Shown here: positions 25,111 to 37,777 of the stretch, in pieces
Position numbering within the stretch: position 1 is the stretch's first letter
How the letters are laid out: every line of letters starts with the position of its first letter
NCBI GenBank assembly: GCA_034620365.1
Contig: JAQGEQ010000161.1
Span: forward strand, 372,001 to 436,000
Length of the DNA stretch: 64,000 nt
Source: Pegea sp. RAD2-039
Taxonomy: Eukaryota > Chordata > Thaliacea > Salpida > Salpidae
Direction: 5' to 3'
Translations under genes and position numbers: made by a program
The notes under the pieces: model-generated
The model's database searches: none
What the model saw: the letters and a program-made list of their open reading frames with translations, nothing else
Told to the model about the DNA's origin: nothing

Positions 25111-26480
25111 TCAAACTCTTAAGATTTGTCTCTCAAATCATGGGCGATTCTTAAAAGATCATTATAGACAAAAGCGAAAACTCTAAACTTTTGAATGCTT
25201 GTAAAACATAATTGTTTATGCTTAGTTCATACTAACTGTTCAGAGTTCTTCGTCCATGTAACATTTCGATTCGACTGACAAGCAGTTTATTAGGAACTGA
25301 TTTGTCATCCTTAGATAAGAAATGTTTTGTTTCTTATTCTTATTCTTATTTTAAAATCTTAGAATAATTACTAAGATGATTTCTAAAGTATGTAACAGAT
25401 TTTAAAAACTTATGATATAAACCATAAATAAAAAGAAAGTGCAAGTAAATAAAAATGCTCAACTTTCTTCTAAATAATGAAATTACGAAGTTTGTGTAAT
25501 TTAAAAGTTAAATGATAATATTTTGAGCATGTTCAAATTTTACTTTCAGTCTACTCAGTAAGATACCATCTTATTTTTTGCTGTTTGTGGTCTTGTTTTT
25601 ACAAATAAATACTAATTAAATCAGCAACTATTCATACATTCTACTCTATTTATATTTTTAACTTTGACTATTTAAAAGAATATTTTTTACCAATAGTTTG
25701 AATGGTACAAGATTTTTTGATAAGTTAATTTGAAAAGTTTATTTTAGTATTGAATTTTCAAAAAAAAGCGTGGAAGATGTTGCTTTTATAACTTGCTTCA
25801 AAATTAAACGATAAATTATAATTATAAGTATTTATCGATTTGATCACTGTTTATGTAAATTGATAAATTACTCCTAAACGGCTAAAAGCCATAATGTTAC
25901 AACTTACTGCCCTTCATAATTATTATAAGCGTCATTTAATTGCGATAATGTTTAGGTTTTCACTATTTAAGGATTTTTCAATACTTTGTCAGGACTGTCT
26001 AATTGTACTAAATTTATTAAGAATTGTAAATATTTTCAATATAAATTATAAAAATTAATAAACTTGAAAATTTTAATGAAATAATTTCAACTTATATTGT
26101 GAGTTCACTTCAGGTGAAATAATTTGTTTCTAAACTTTTTTATAAAAACTTCATCCCAATACAATTTATTTGTTTTTAAAAATTATTTATCCAATTATCT
26201 TTTATAAACTATTAAAGTTTATTGAAATAAAAATATTTTTAAATTTTTATAAATTTAAACCTGGAAAAAAACTGTTATGAAAATAATTAAATAAACTCTG
26301 AAACTATTTTATAATTTACAAAATGTTTTTCATTCAAAAAAGATTCAATCATTAGGTTACTTTTAGTTTCAACTTAAACAATTTCTGTTTTATAATTATC
26401 TTGATTTCTTTTATGTTATTAAAACTTGATAATATCAAAATTATGTTTTTAGCTTCAAATCTTTAAAATTTATAGTTTTT
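25111..26480. other. AT-rich spacer
   Basis: No gene or RNA seen. It lies upstream of the small gene at 26511. Confidence 0.5.
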
Positions 26481-26490
26481 TAATTCACAG
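26481..26490 (+). other. 3' splice-acceptor-like site before the 26511 gene
   Basis: TTTTTTAATTCACAG with AG at 26489-26490, 20 nt before the ATG. Confidence 0.5.
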
Positions 26491-26510
26491 AAACACAAAG
26501 CATTTTGAAA

Positions 26511-26798
26511 ATGGCTTTATCATCTTTTAATAAAAATCTTATGCCTTTCATTACTTCAAGATTTCGATGCCAACTCTTTATGAGATCATTAACAACTTCT
26601 ATAAGAAGAATGACAGATGAAGAAGATTCAATTACATGTGATCAAACCACTGAAGACCAGCCATATAACTTTAAAGAAAATGTTCCAGCTTATAACATGT
26701 ATTCTTATTATGATATCGACGCAGACTGTGTCCCACATAGACAGATACAGCCTGTAGCTGATTTTAAAGATAATTGTACTTTACCTTTAATTCAATAA
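26511..26798 (+). CDS. Small probable mitochondrial protein, NDUFV3-like
   Basis: Single exon, 95 aa. Residues 1-35 are basic, hydroxylated and free of acidic residues (MALSSFNKNLMPFITSRFRC then SLTTSIRR), a good mitochondrial presequence. The acidic middle is followed by PAYNMYSYYDIDADCVPHRQ and IQPVADF. The pattern of aromatic residues, SYYDI and a following R/Q-x-QP resembles the conserved C-terminal motif of the complex I accessory subunit NDUFV3 (about 10 kDa, in the matrix arm). The match is from memory of the motif pattern, so the name is tentative and I give no symbol. A TTG two codons before the ATG is not needed as a start. AATAAA follows the stop by 24 nt, and an acceptor-like AG lies 20 nt before the ATG, so it looks like a compact complete gene. 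Confidence 0.7.
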   Translation: MALSSFNKNLMPFITSRFRCQLFMRSLTTSIRRMTDEEDSITCDQTTEDQPYNFKENVPAYNMYSYYDIDADCVPHRQIQPVADFKDNCTLPLIQ

Positions 26799-26822
26799 GT
26801 AACTTTTGCTGCTTTATTATTT

Positions 26823-26828
26823 AATAAA
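26823..26828 (+). terminator. Poly(A) signal AATAAA of the 26511 gene
   Basis: Canonical hexamer 24 nt after the stop codon, which implies a very short 3' UTR. Confidence 0.5.
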
Positions 26829-27890
26829 CCTGTTCAATCTTATATAAACATTTGAGTGGTTTATTAATAGTAGCAAGTGTGATAAAATATATTGATGATA
26901 ACTTCTATTTTGTTGTAATTTTGAATTTGTTTTTTCAGATGTGCTTTTTTAAAATTAAACAATGTTTCAGTTACAAACATCTTTGCTTGTTCAGTTGATT
27001 CTGGTTTCAATAAACTTTGGTTTTAAGTACTATTAAGCACAAATATTTATTAAAAGCTAATTATAGTTTTCATTACTTGTACTCTCTGTAGCTCCACTAT
27101 GAATAGAAAAACTTCCCTTATGACTGAATCTTTAGTTTAGAACTGGCCAGCTAACCAAATATTGAATTGCATCTTCTGAGCTTGTCAACTAGAATACTAA
27201 TACTTTAAAGGATTCTTTTATAGTAAGACAGAACAGTTTCTTCAATAAAATAAAAATTACTTTTTTATACTAAAGAGCTGAAAATGTATTTAAAAAGAAA
27301 ATTTGAAAATTTTATATCTAAGTAATCAATGATTAGGATATTTTCATTCTTTCAACAAAAACTTTAGTTTGAAAATATTATTTTTAACAGATTAAATCCA
27401 CTAGTAGCTGTCACCTGTAACTAGCCACTAGTTAATTAACTTTTGTGACTTTAAATCTTTCTTAACTTGTGATTAAGCTTTTAACACCTGTAACTAACCA
27501 CTTTCATAATATAAACCAACAACTGAATGAAACCACAAGATGTATATTCAGCAAGATTTTAATAAATCAAATAGACTTCTAAGAAATAAAACTTCACAGT
27601 ACATAAAGACAAATCAGCTTCATTGAAAAATATCCATTTTTAATGGTAAAAATAAAAAAAGCTACAAAAAAGTGATAGCGACAATCCATAATAAATGATA
27701 TTTTGAATGTTTGAATTTAACAAAATCAGATTTGTATTAAAAACTAGAAGACTAACACTAAATTGTATAGGCTAATAGAAAGAATTACTTTTAACAAAAC
27801 ATCTGTAATTAACAAAAGCATAACATTTACTTCAAACCAAGAAATAATTGCATACTATCATCAAGATGATAAAAGTACTGATACCTTACT
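26829..27890. other. Intergenic region, 3' sides of two convergent genes
   Basis: No gene seen. The phrase ACCTGTAACTA(G/A)CCACT occurs twice about 75 bp apart (27411 and 27486), a short direct repeat of unknown meaning. Confidence 0.5.
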
Positions 27891-30548
27891 TTAAATATCA
27901 CTTAGTGAAATTTCATCAACTTCATCATCAACTTCATCATGTACAGGAACTTTAAACGACAAGTTCTTTCGTGAATCTGTATTAGTTGCAACTAATTCAG
28001 ACGTAAACGTCATCATAGGCTTTCCTGTATCATCTAATGAATCAACTGGAATAACTGAACCTGTTGTTTGATAAGATTGTCCAAACTGGCTACTTAAAGT
28101 TGGATTACGTTGATGTAAAACTTCTGAAATATCTTCATCAGCAGGAGCAACCAAAATTACTCCCGGTGCTTTAGAGATATCTTCTTCTGACAAAATTTCT
28201 TCAGCATCAGTAGAACTACTTCTATATTCACCTACTGAAGCTGTTTCATCAAGAGATTTCTTTAAACGCGAGTTTCTCCATTTACTGAATCTTTCTCGTT
28301 TCTTTCGGTCATCAACAACTTCACCAACACTTATTTCATCTACATCAATTGGTGGTCCGGGTAGTGGCTTTCTTGGACGAGCATACACACTAGGTACATG
28401 GACAGGTAGACCAGGTATTCTACGTGATAGGCCTTTTGGATTGATCTCTCCTTCACTTCTACTTTCATTATGTTCTGTAGCATCAAATTCATCAAAGGTA
28501 GCTTGTAGAGCATCATCCTCATTATAAGGCATCAATTTATTGAGATAGGGAATTTTTTTTGGTTTAATTTCACCATGACTGATTACTAATTGACCTTCTG
28601 AAATAGTTTGATCTGTTCGTGATTCAGTTACTTCATCAAATGATGATTCAGAAGTATCAACCTGTACAGAAGCATTTTGAGGAGTTGGGGTAATTTCACG
28701 AACAATTATATCACAAATATCATCACCAAGTGGCTGTTTTTGCTTACGAGGATTATACTGCTTGACATGAGGGATTGTATCTTCTGGTAAAGGAAACTCA
28801 AACCCATGCCAAGGATTATCAAACTTAGGTGAGATTTTTACAGAACGAGACTTATGGAGTATTTTTGGAGGTGTATTAGAGGGTGTAGGAGGTTCAGGTG
28901 ATTGTCTTGGAGTATTTTTAGGTGTTATAACTTGTGTAGCTTCAATATCTTGAGTTAAGTTACAAGGTAAACTATCAATAGAAGATAGAGGTTCTATCTC
29001 ATCAAGTACTGTTGATTCTTTGGCTTCAGTTTCAGATTCATGTGATGTTAGTGAAGGTGTCTTTGCTCTTTTGATCTTTAACTTAGTCACTCGCGGTGAA
29101 GAATTTGGTGGAGTGTTGATTGGTGTTCGCTCATTCACAATTAGATCTTCATTTTTATCAATATTTTGAGCGGGACAGAATGTTTGAAGTTTAGGAGGAC
29201 TTTCACAAATACATCTTTCACCAACCATCTGACGAATTATTCCACGCAACTCTTCTTCAATTAAACGCGCTAGAGTTTGTTCAGGAACATCAAAATCAGC
29301 ATCAATCACGAACGGAAGTCCTCTCTCACTCAAATCCTCATTTTTAAATTCTTCTTTCTCCTTATTTGGTACATTCCACCGACTTTGACATGGATAAATT
29401 TCACTCAAAATACGAGCCATCACCTCTTGTTCCACCCAATCACTTGCTTGTTCTGTACATTGGTCACGTGGTTTAGGTTTCTCAGCTACACGAACAGTTT
29501 GTTCATGACAACAAGGAGTTGGAGGTTGAGGAATAGGATTAGGAGGATTACAAGTACAAGTAGCCTGTAACCGTGAAAGTGCGTCAGGACAACATACTAC
29601 AAATGCAGGATGCTTTTTCTTAGTTCCAGTTAGTTGAATCCGTTCTGGAAGACTTTGATTTGAAACATCAGAATCATGATCTGATAATTCTTTTCCAGGA
29701 ATTTTATCTTCACAAGGTTTACCTGGTGGTATTGGGGCTTTATTCTTAGTTGATGGTTTGGGAGTTGATGATAGTTGTAAAGAACTTTCACTTTCTGTGC
29801 TTAGATAACAAGATCTTTTTTCAACTGCAACAACTAGAGGTGAGTTTTTGTTATCCATAATTATAGGAGGACCAATAGCAATAGCAGAACATTGGAGTTG
29901 ATGATTGATTGTTTTTGTAGTTCCTAAAGACTGTGAAGTCAAAATTTCAGTTTGACATTTTTGAGATTTAACTCGATTTAAATTAACTGTTTCAAGTACA
30001 CGCTTAGACCTATATTTAGCTTCCTTTTTAGGTGATGTAATATGAAAATAAGGATTAAAAACAGTTCGACGTTGGGCGCAATGAGGTCCAACTCCATAAA
30101 CATGATTTAAATAATTTTCGGTTTCATTTCTTTTTGTTGCTACTTTCTTAAACTTCTGATTCGTATATGATTCTTTATTAAGTTTTCCACCAATTTTTTT
30201 AATTGGAATATGTGACGATTTTGTATCACCTGATTTTCGATAATTTAGTTTACCACCAATAGGGTTAGATTTTGCTTTTTTGCTTGTAATTGGTTTTTGT
30301 GATTCAACTTCATTGTGTACTTCTTCTGAAAGTGCTTTTATAACATCACCAACCATCTTTTTTGCACGAATTTCTTTCATATTTTGATTACTAAATAATT
30401 GAGGATTGATATGAGGATTGGAAAGATGGATTCCAACCCCAAATGCATCTTTATTTTGTCGCTGTAGAACTTCTAAATTGTCATCCAATATACTTTTACT
30501 TAATTTTATTTTTTGTAATTTAGCACGAGCATCAGCAACCAGAGCCAT
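27891..30548 (-). CDS. TALPID3: TALPID3 homologue, centriolar and cilium protein
   Basis: One uninterrupted exon, 885 aa from the ATG at 30548. TALPID3 (vertebrate KIAA0586) sits at the distal centriole and is needed for ciliogenesis and Hedgehog signalling. Family landmarks in order: short helical head with KALSEEVHNEVE; the signature YLNHVYGVGPH..RRTVFNPYFHITSPK; KSQKCQTE; DWVEQEVMARILSEI (family WVEQE-I-M motif); a Pro/Ser-rich TPxxTP stretch; NPWHGFEFPLPED; and TISEGQLVISHG. The acidic end EVDEISLSDI closes the protein. Vertebrate proteins are about 1500 aa and carry several hundred more residues before this point, including coiled coils. Here the frame stays open back to an acceptor-like AG at 30582, so the exon might continue from upstream exons. 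I see none in the 2 kb before the SMARCC end. TTG at 30551 is not the start. Confidence 0.88.
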   Translation of the reverse strand: MALVADARAKLQKIKLSKSILDDNLEVLQRQNKDAFGVGIHLSNPHINPQLFSNQNMKEIRAKKMVGDVIKALSEEVHNEVESQKPITSKKAKSNPIGGKLNYRKSGDTKSSHIPIKKIGGKLNKESYTNQKFKKVATKRNETENYLNHVYGVGPHCAQRRTVFNPYFHITSPKKEAKYRSKRVLETVNLNRVKSQKCQTEILTSQSLGTTKTINHQLQCSAIAIGPPIIMDNKNSPLVVAVEKRSCYLSTESESSLQLSSTPKPSTKNKAPIPPGKPCEDKIPGKELSDHDSDVSNQSLPERIQLTGTKKKHPAFVVCCPDALSRLQATCTCNPPNPIPQPPTPCCHEQTVRVAEKPKPRDQCTEQASDWVEQEVMARILSEIYPCQSRWNVPNKEKEEFKNEDLSERGLPFVIDADFDVPEQTLARLIEEELRGIIRQMVGERCICESPPKLQTFCPAQNIDKNEDLIVNERTPINTPPNSSPRVTKLKIKRAKTPSLTSHESETEAKESTVLDEIEPLSSIDSLPCNLTQDIEATQVITPKNTPRQSPEPPTPSNTPPKILHKSRSVKISPKFDNPWHGFEFPLPEDTIPHVKQYNPRKQKQPLGDDICDIIVREITPTPQNASVQVDTSESSFDEVTESRTDQTISEGQLVISHGEIKPKKIPYLNKLMPYNEDDALQATFDEFDATEHNESRSEGEINPKGLSRRIPGLPVHVPSVYARPRKPLPGPPIDVDEISVGEVVDDRKKRERFSKWRNSRLKKSLDETASVGEYRSSSTDAEEILSEEDISKAPGVILVAPADEDISEVLHQRNPTLSSQFGQSYQTTGSVIPVDSLDDTGKPMMTFTSELVATNTDSRKNLSFKVPVHDEVDDEVDEISLSDI

Positions 30549-30581
30549 CAAAAACCTTCTTAAATATTTTGTAAGGGCTAT

Positions 30582-30591
30582 CTAAACAGAA
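30582..30591 (-). other. 3' splice-acceptor-like site before TALPID3 start
   Basis: On the minus strand TTTTCTGTTTAG precedes 33 nt of open frame and then the ATG. It could be cis (internal exon) or trans. Confidence 0.5.
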
Positions 30592-32633
30592 AATATAAAT
30601 ATTTAAAAATAAATCTAATAAAAATGTTATTATGGAAGTATTTTTTAAATATAAATTAAAATATGAAATTATTTTCTAAAGAATTTTGATAAAAGTGAAT
30701 TATTATTTAAATATTATACTTGAAGAAAATTTAAACATAAATTGTTTAAGTTAAAAAAAAAATCAAATAATTTCTTAAACATAAATTGAGCAAAATATTT
30801 GTTTTAATTAATTAATTAGAAAAATCCTTGTAAAGTTTAACAATATAATTTAGCAGATATTATAATTAAAAAAACTAAACTGAGAAAAAAAAACAATCTT
30901 TAGACTAAAATTATAATGAAATTATTTAGTGATTTATTTATAAAAACACAAAGGTATTTGAATACAAATTGTTCAGATACATTCTAAAAATAATTAACTT
31001 ACACGTTAATTAAAAACACATTTTTTTATAAAACTTAAACAAAATAATTGGTTTTAAACTAATCTACTAATTTAACAAGATAAAAACGTTTTTGAGTACT
31101 TTTACAGAGTACTTTTTATCTAATAAACTTTTTATTTGATGTCAACATTCAGTTATCAGATTTAAACCGAAAAATTCAAATATTTACAACAAGTTACCAA
31201 ACTATTTTTTTTTAATTTTATTCAAGACGGTTTTTTTCTAGTTTTATAAAATAAAAAGTTATATCTAATTAATTTTCTTTTTTCTACATTTTATATTTAA
31301 AAAATTATTCTTAAAAACCTTTAAACTCATCACAAAAGCTTGTTGAGTAGAGTTATGAGCTCTAAAGTAAGTTTTCATAGCGTCTTATTTAGTACTTGGG
31401 TAAGAATAAATATCATTATATAGCAGGCAGAGCCTGTGAGATTTTAGTCACTGTCAGTAATATGTATTTTACAGTGAGTTTACAAAATCAAGACTCATTT
31501 GCAGAAGCAGTAATACTACAAGCGATAAATCGACCCAGTAAACTTTTGTTCAATTGTTCTGCTTCAACACGGAATCAGCATTTTAAAAAGCGAACTTAGA
31601 AGTCATTGCATTGCAGATATCTAAAACTTATGCTAGATTGACCTGTTCTGCTAATCAACTAATTACTTACCGTTATAGAAAGTTTTTACATCTATTTTAT
31701 AAGATAAATGAGAAGGTCGTTTATCTTCTAAAGATGTTTAAGTACCCTGATTTTAATATACTAAGAAAATCAATCAATTAAAAATAATGTTTTTATTGTT
31801 TATATTAAATCTAGTTTTAGTTTTGATCATATTCACAGCAGTCTGGATTTTTCGGAAACTATATTTCATGGAAAAAAATTTTCTTGAATTCATAATATTA
31901 TCCAGAGAGTTATTATTTATTAGAGGCACCATTTAAAGGTAAGCGTTTTTTGTTTGACAAAATTTGGTAACCATTTTAAAGTTTAGATTACTAAAAGTCA
32001 TTGAGATCTAATAATGTCGTGTTACGATCTTGACAAATAATACAACCGAGTCTTGTGAAGTACACCAAATTGGTTGTAGAAGCTAAAAGTTCTTCTGCCT
32101 TAACAAGATTAATTTGAAATTTTTTTGAGGCTTTTAAGAAGCATCCAACCTTCAAACTATATTCACTTTCAAATATAAGTTACAAAACACACGAAGCATA
32201 AGGAATATATTTTATTTCTTTTGTAACATTTACACATATTGATGTTTACAAAAAATAAATCTTCAAACACACCAAAACCGCAGTGAATAATCAGTTTAAT
32301 TATACAACAATCTTTCAAAGTATTCCTGTTATATACAAAAGAAATAAAATTGTTGCTCAAATAGTATCTACTAAAGATAAACTAACCGAACTAACTTTTA
32401 TCAGAATTATCTAACCATTTAAAAACTTACCCTGGTGAAAATTCAACGGATTTTAGGGTTTAATATTTCAAAACTAAATATCAAATGTAGATGGGGCTAC
32501 ACTGGAAATGTTTGATATTTACAAGCTATTTATGCCATTTACAAATAGTGGAAAACACAATTAGCCTAGATAACCCATGATTTAATTAAATAGAATTTGG
32601 TGATAAGAATAAACTTCAATTTAGTTGTTTTAT
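30592..32633. other. Spacer between SMARCC end and TALPID3 start
   Basis: No exon recognised on either strand. A GC-richer patch at about 31390-31640 contains a 67-codon plus-strand frame, but this begins at TTG and matches nothing I know. TTTATT at about 32211 could be the minus-strand poly(A) signal of SMARCC. Confidence 0.5.
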
Positions 32634-35600
32634 CTAATTGTGTATAGGGTCGGTAGTGGCTGTGGTTGGAGTGGAAGTTGGTTGTTGTACCACATTAGAT
32701 GTTGTTGGTTTAACTTCAACACCAACTTGTTGTGGGTTTTCAGATGGTTGAGGTGGATTTGATTGTAAATGTGATTGATGCTGATAACCAACAGGTGCTG
32801 ATGCTGCTGCTGGAGCAGCTGCGTAAGTAACTTGTTGTTGACCAGCGAGTGTTGATGGATAAATGTTTCTGGTTGGTGGTTGAGAAATAGAACCATTTGC
32901 TTGCATCGAAGGTGCTACTGAAGAGAAATTGATAAGTTGAAGAGAAGTTTTGCTGATTTGATCAAACCTGATTGAGTGTACTGAGCAGCTTGAGGGTAAA
33001 GAGGTTGTTGATGAACAATTTGATTGTAAGGGGATACTTGTTGTTGGTTTGTTGCTTGTGTAACTGCATTCTATAAACAATTTGCAATTAAACACTAATT
33101 TCGTGAATTAATTTCACTAAATTCAGTTTATTTTGGTGATTGGTTGTAGACCACCTTACAAATTGTTGAAGGAAACTTACAAGAACTTTTGGGTCATTAG
33201 AAACAACCTGAGGTTGTTTGTCGACAGCGTGCGGCATTTGTTGTTGAGCAACTGGTTGAGGTTTGTTAATATTTGATGAATAAGTTGGCGGTGTTTGTTG
33301 AATTTGATTTTGAGGGATTGTGGGCGGAAGAGAGGTTGATAAAGGCTGAGGCATCTGTCCAGGGACACTAACAACTTGCTGATGTGGTGGAACTTGATAG
33401 GTTTGTTGAGGTATCATAGAGCCAGTTTGATGTTGTTGGATTACTGTGTTGTTAGCTGCTTGATATGCTTGTTGCTGAGAATGTTGTTGTGGAGCTGGAT
33501 ATTGTTGTTGTGTCATGACAACGTTTGTAGTAAGTTGTTGTTGAGGAGGAATCACATTTGTTTGAGGCATCGCTGTTGCTACTGGCATTCTTTGAAGTTG
33601 ACTTGCGTTTGCTGCCTGCTGTTGTTGAAATAGGATTTTTTAGACAATATTTTAGGTATTCTTTTGATAGATAAACAACTTTTCGAATTGGTAATTCGAT
33701 CACAACAAATTGATCTGTAACATGCTAACAAGACTCTGTGAGTTTTAATGAACTTATTTCTGGCTTTAAAAGGTCTAAGAAACAGTGACACTAAAAATAT
33801 CGATTTTAGAAAACTTGTTCAACTGATTATCAGAAGTTTACAACAGACACCAATTCAAGCTCTCCACAATCAAGAAAAAGATTGAAAAAAGTGGTTTATA
33901 TCTTTGGTTCGCGCCAAATCAACTCACAAGTATTGTGGCAGCCAGAAAGGCTTACTTACACACATGTGATAGATAGAAAGCCAACAAAGCTGTAACTATT
34001 CATGCAACCAAGTGAATTGTTGCGAGTGACAAACATTGAGATGTATTGAGTTGGCATACATCGAATTACTTACAGTTGATGCATGCAAGTTGGCACCAGG
34101 TGATAAGACTGTTGCAGAAAGTGAAATGCTACTAAAAGCTGAAGCCATGGTAATGTCGTATGGCTGTTTTGAAAAAGTTTTTAGTTTTCAAATTTTATAA
34201 AAGTAAGAAAGCAAATTAAATTCGAAAACTTAACAATCAGATCGATGAATTGATATTTTCAGATAGATTAGATGATATTATTAGCCAAGATTATTTGAAC
34301 CAAACGTTTGTAGATTGAATAAATTTCAAGGTTATCAAGATAAGAAAATGGTGAAAGAAAAACTCCCCAAAACAAAATCGAAAATAAAATTGTTTAGATC
34401 TAAGTTGACTGACTCGACAAAACTTTAGTTAGAAACTCTAAAAGATGAATTTACTTGTTGTTGAGCAGCAGCTTGTTGTTTTGCTCTTGCTTCAGCAAAC
34501 TTGATCTGTTCATGCATGAACATTTGTCTCTCAGATACTAGCTGTTGTCGTTGAAACTCTAGTTGCTCCTTCTCTCTCTCCATTATTGTCTCAAGCTCTT
34601 CAAAATGTCTACAAACAAATATTACAACAAGCAAGTGATTCAACTTCAATTATACCTCAGTTTTATCTCCAATTTTTTCATTTGAGTTTCTACCAGCTGA
34701 GCGACTAAACTCTTAATCCTCCGTTCTTCAATGTGAGCCAAATATTTGGCTTTGACAGCAGCAGCTCCTAGCGCTGACGCAGCGGCAGTAGCGAGATTGC
34801 CTTCGGGTATCGACCTCTCTAATAGTTTCTTTTCTTTCTTCTTCTAGAAGATTGATGATAAAACAAAGAGATAAATGAAAGCTGGGATCAACTGACCTGA
34901 TCTTTTTGTTCAGCTGAGTTCCCGTTCTCAACTTTCATTTCTACATCTTTTTTTGTGATGCTGGCATCTTTCTTTTCATCATTTGACTGCTCTTCATCAA
35001 CTTCCATCTTCTCTTCCTTATCGTTTGTCGCTTTACTTTCACTTTCTTCACTTTCTTTTGCAGCAACTTCTTGTGTTGGCTTGTCATCTTGCTTTTTAAC
35101 ATCATCACTGGTTGCTGTGGAAAAAATCTTTCAATTGTCAATGTTTCACCTACGGGGCGGTTTCTCCAAAACAGAAACTTTCATAAAAATTAGTTTTATT
35201 GAAACTTAAAGATCTAATTGAATAGAAAATTATTTAAAAAATCAAATGTATTTTACAAATAGAATAAAAAAAACTAAATTTTTAACATCTACAAAATGAT
35301 CTTAAATTTCAACAAAATCATCAACTTCATCAAAGACCTTCTTCATCTTCCTCTTTTTTAGCTTCACATCCAGCAATACCACTTTTATCGAGACCATAGG
35401 ACGGGTCGTAATGACCTAATTTGGCTTGTTCTTCAACCTACATTGACATCAGAAAATAATTAAAAGAATTCAACAAAATTACTAATTAACATTCAAACTA
35501 CATTTTGAAACAGTAAAAAGACAGTTGATGAAGTGAAGAACTAACCGCTTTAACATGAGCATCAATGATATGCTGAGGAGGCTGATCATTCATTTTAGTA

Positions 35601-37746
35601 AATTGTTCAATTGCAGCTTTAGCAGCCGCAGCAGCCACTTGTGGATTAACAACTGACGACAAAAAAGCGACAGTGCTCATAATAGGGTTGCCAGCCTTTG
35701 AAAAAGGGATCGGTTCTTCTATTAGTTTCGTCCCATTTGTAGAAGTATTCATTGTGCCTTCATAAATTTGTATTTATAAATCATTTACTGATGAGCTGAT
35801 TACAAACCTTCGATATAAGGATCTGCAATCGGCAAACGAAGAAATTGGAGAATACATTCATCTTGATTACGACTTCCTACATGTTCAGAGACCTTATTCC
35901 AATCATCCTGTAAAAGTACATCAAATTAATTTCAGAATCTTTGGGTAGTGAGTGAAATGAAAAACTTCTTACTTTATACATCTCAAGAGCCTCTAATAAC
36001 AGCAAGACTTCCTGATCAGTCCATGATTTTGCCACGGCAGCGGCAGCCGCCGTCTTGGACTTTGGTTGATATTTTAAATGGGCCGTGTACATGTCTGTTC
36101 GTAATCCAAAGTTGTTTAAATCATGAGGCTGAGGTTTCACTTCCAGTTTTTCCTTTCAAATAAATATAAAAATCATTTTCTGCCATTAGACTTTTCATAA
36201 TTTCAAAATCTTTTAAGACAAAATCAGAAAGAAATAAACAACTTTTAAGAACTTACTTTATTTAAATGAACTAAGGCATCAGAATTGTTGGAAGGCTTGC
36301 CAGGGGCGACACCTTGTAAACCTGATGGTGTATCAGCAATAACATGAAAATGAGACGTTGGTGGTGGACCCATGGCTGATGGCTTTGAATCAGGGTCAAC
36401 CTGGTAATTAATCAGTCCCCACTGTTCCATGAAAGCATGGACTCTGTGAATAAAACAATTTTCAGAGCTGAGTAGACTTGCTGAGGTATTACAGAAGAGA
36501 TAAAAATCTGAATTTATTGGTAAAATTTAGTGAAAGGAGTTTTAATCACATTTAAGATTAAACGCAACTCAGTAATTGAAAGATGAGTTTTCTTACCGTA
36601 AAATAGCACATACATCTCCAGCAAGATTTCTTCGGCATCCAGTGGCACTTAAATATTCAACAGGATTTAACCGATAAGTATCAATCATAAAATTACGGTA
36701 GGCCAGATAAATTTCAGGAGTTTTTGAGCGATTTTTAGTGTTAAAAAACTCTGGCAAAGCTCTAAAAAGAAAAGAATTAAGTGATTTAATTTATAAAATT
36801 TCATTTTTAAGCTTTTTCTTATAACAATGATGTTATCTTAAACAAATTAGTTGGAAAAGAAAATCATAAAAAACCTTTTTTCAACTGTGTGAATAGAGTT
36901 GTAATCAAACCAGGAGGCATAGCTAGGAACAATGATATGGTGAGTCTGCTCCGTCAGAGTTTCATCTCCTCTTTGATCTACATTTTTTATTGAAGTAATA
37001 AAAGACGGCAACTACTTCCTACTTACTCTTATTTTCACTATTTTCTCCAGGCTCATTACCTGACTCTATCTCATCATTATCACCTATCTCTTGTAGTGTA
37101 CCACCTTTTATAGGTTGAGTATCTATATCTTTTTTAGAATACATCTATAAATAAAATATAAATAATTTATAATCTTTATCTTCAAATAAATCTGAATCAA
37201 AACAAAAAATGTTATAATCGTATTTTTCATGGCACTAACATGTTTTGGAACTATAACTTCTTCAACATTTGGGACTACTGGAGGATCGGGAAGATCTTTA
37301 GTTGCATCTTCTTCTTCTTCTCTATGTCCTCTTTTGCGCAATGAGGCTGGAGTACTAGCTCTGTTAGTTCCTAAATTAAATTTTTTTATATATATTTGGA
37401 ATTTCTAACAACTACTTAAATAATATATAATCAATTTTTATATATATAATATTTATATACTTTTTATAAATAGGATTTAATAAAAAAAAATTATACTTTA
37501 ACTAAATCAAAAATTATATAAAAACCTTGAACAGATAATTAAATTTATTCATTAATATCTATATAAGGTAATGAAAGGCTCTTTAATCCAAATAATAGAT
37601 AGACAATTAATTCAATAAATAAACATGAAAATGAATTAAAAACTGTTAAATTAGCCAATATTAAAATTATTGAAATATTTTTTGTATTAAATCAAACCTT
37701 TTCGAACTTTCTTTTTAGGAGGCTCTGGAGAGCTTGGTTTCATCAT
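32634..37746 (-). CDS. SMARCC: SWI/SNF (BAF) complex core subunit SMARCC / Moira
   Basis: Seventeen exons, all joining in frame, 939 aa: 37746-37698, 37370-37240, 37144-37027, 36977-36875, 36761-36597, 36443-36257, 36152-35973, 35907-35808, 35757-35546, 35437-35338, 35114-34897, 34843-34656, 34608-34455, 34163-34074, 33618-33181, 33070-32968, 32917-32634. SMARCC dimers scaffold the nucleosome-remodelling BAF complex in the nucleus. Seen in order: [14 protein letters not shown] and PNVEEV linker; SWIRM ([19 protein letters not shown] to [13 protein letters not shown]); [12 protein letters not shown] ([32 protein letters not shown]); [17 protein letters not shown]; acidic Lys/Glu hinge; dimerising coiled coil ([19 protein letters not shown]); long Gln/Pro-rich tail. 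The gene appears to lack the usual ~300-residue N-terminal module (see findings). Splice sites were read by eye; the 34074-34163 exon and the Gln-rich ones are least certain. Confidence 0.95.
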
Positions 37747-37777
37747 TGAAGTTTTATCATAAAATCAAATAAGAACT

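Noticed and set aside
30549..30551. TTG as the TALPID3 start
   Set aside because: The next codon is ATG in the same frame; non-ATG initiation is not needed. The same applies to TTG at 26505 and 18345.
31396..31599. 67-codon plus-strand frame in a GC-richer patch
   Set aside because: Starts at TTG, has no recognisable motif and no splice or poly(A) context.
33376..33703. Several frames overlapping the SMARCC Gln-rich exon on both strands
   Set aside because: CAA/CAG repeats give long open frames in all phases; the Gln/Pro reading is the one that joins the other exons in frame.
27891..37746. SMARCC-TALPID3 as an operon
   Set aside because: Same strand, but 2 kb apart with no coding sequence between, far beyond the DPH4-NMT type of spacing.
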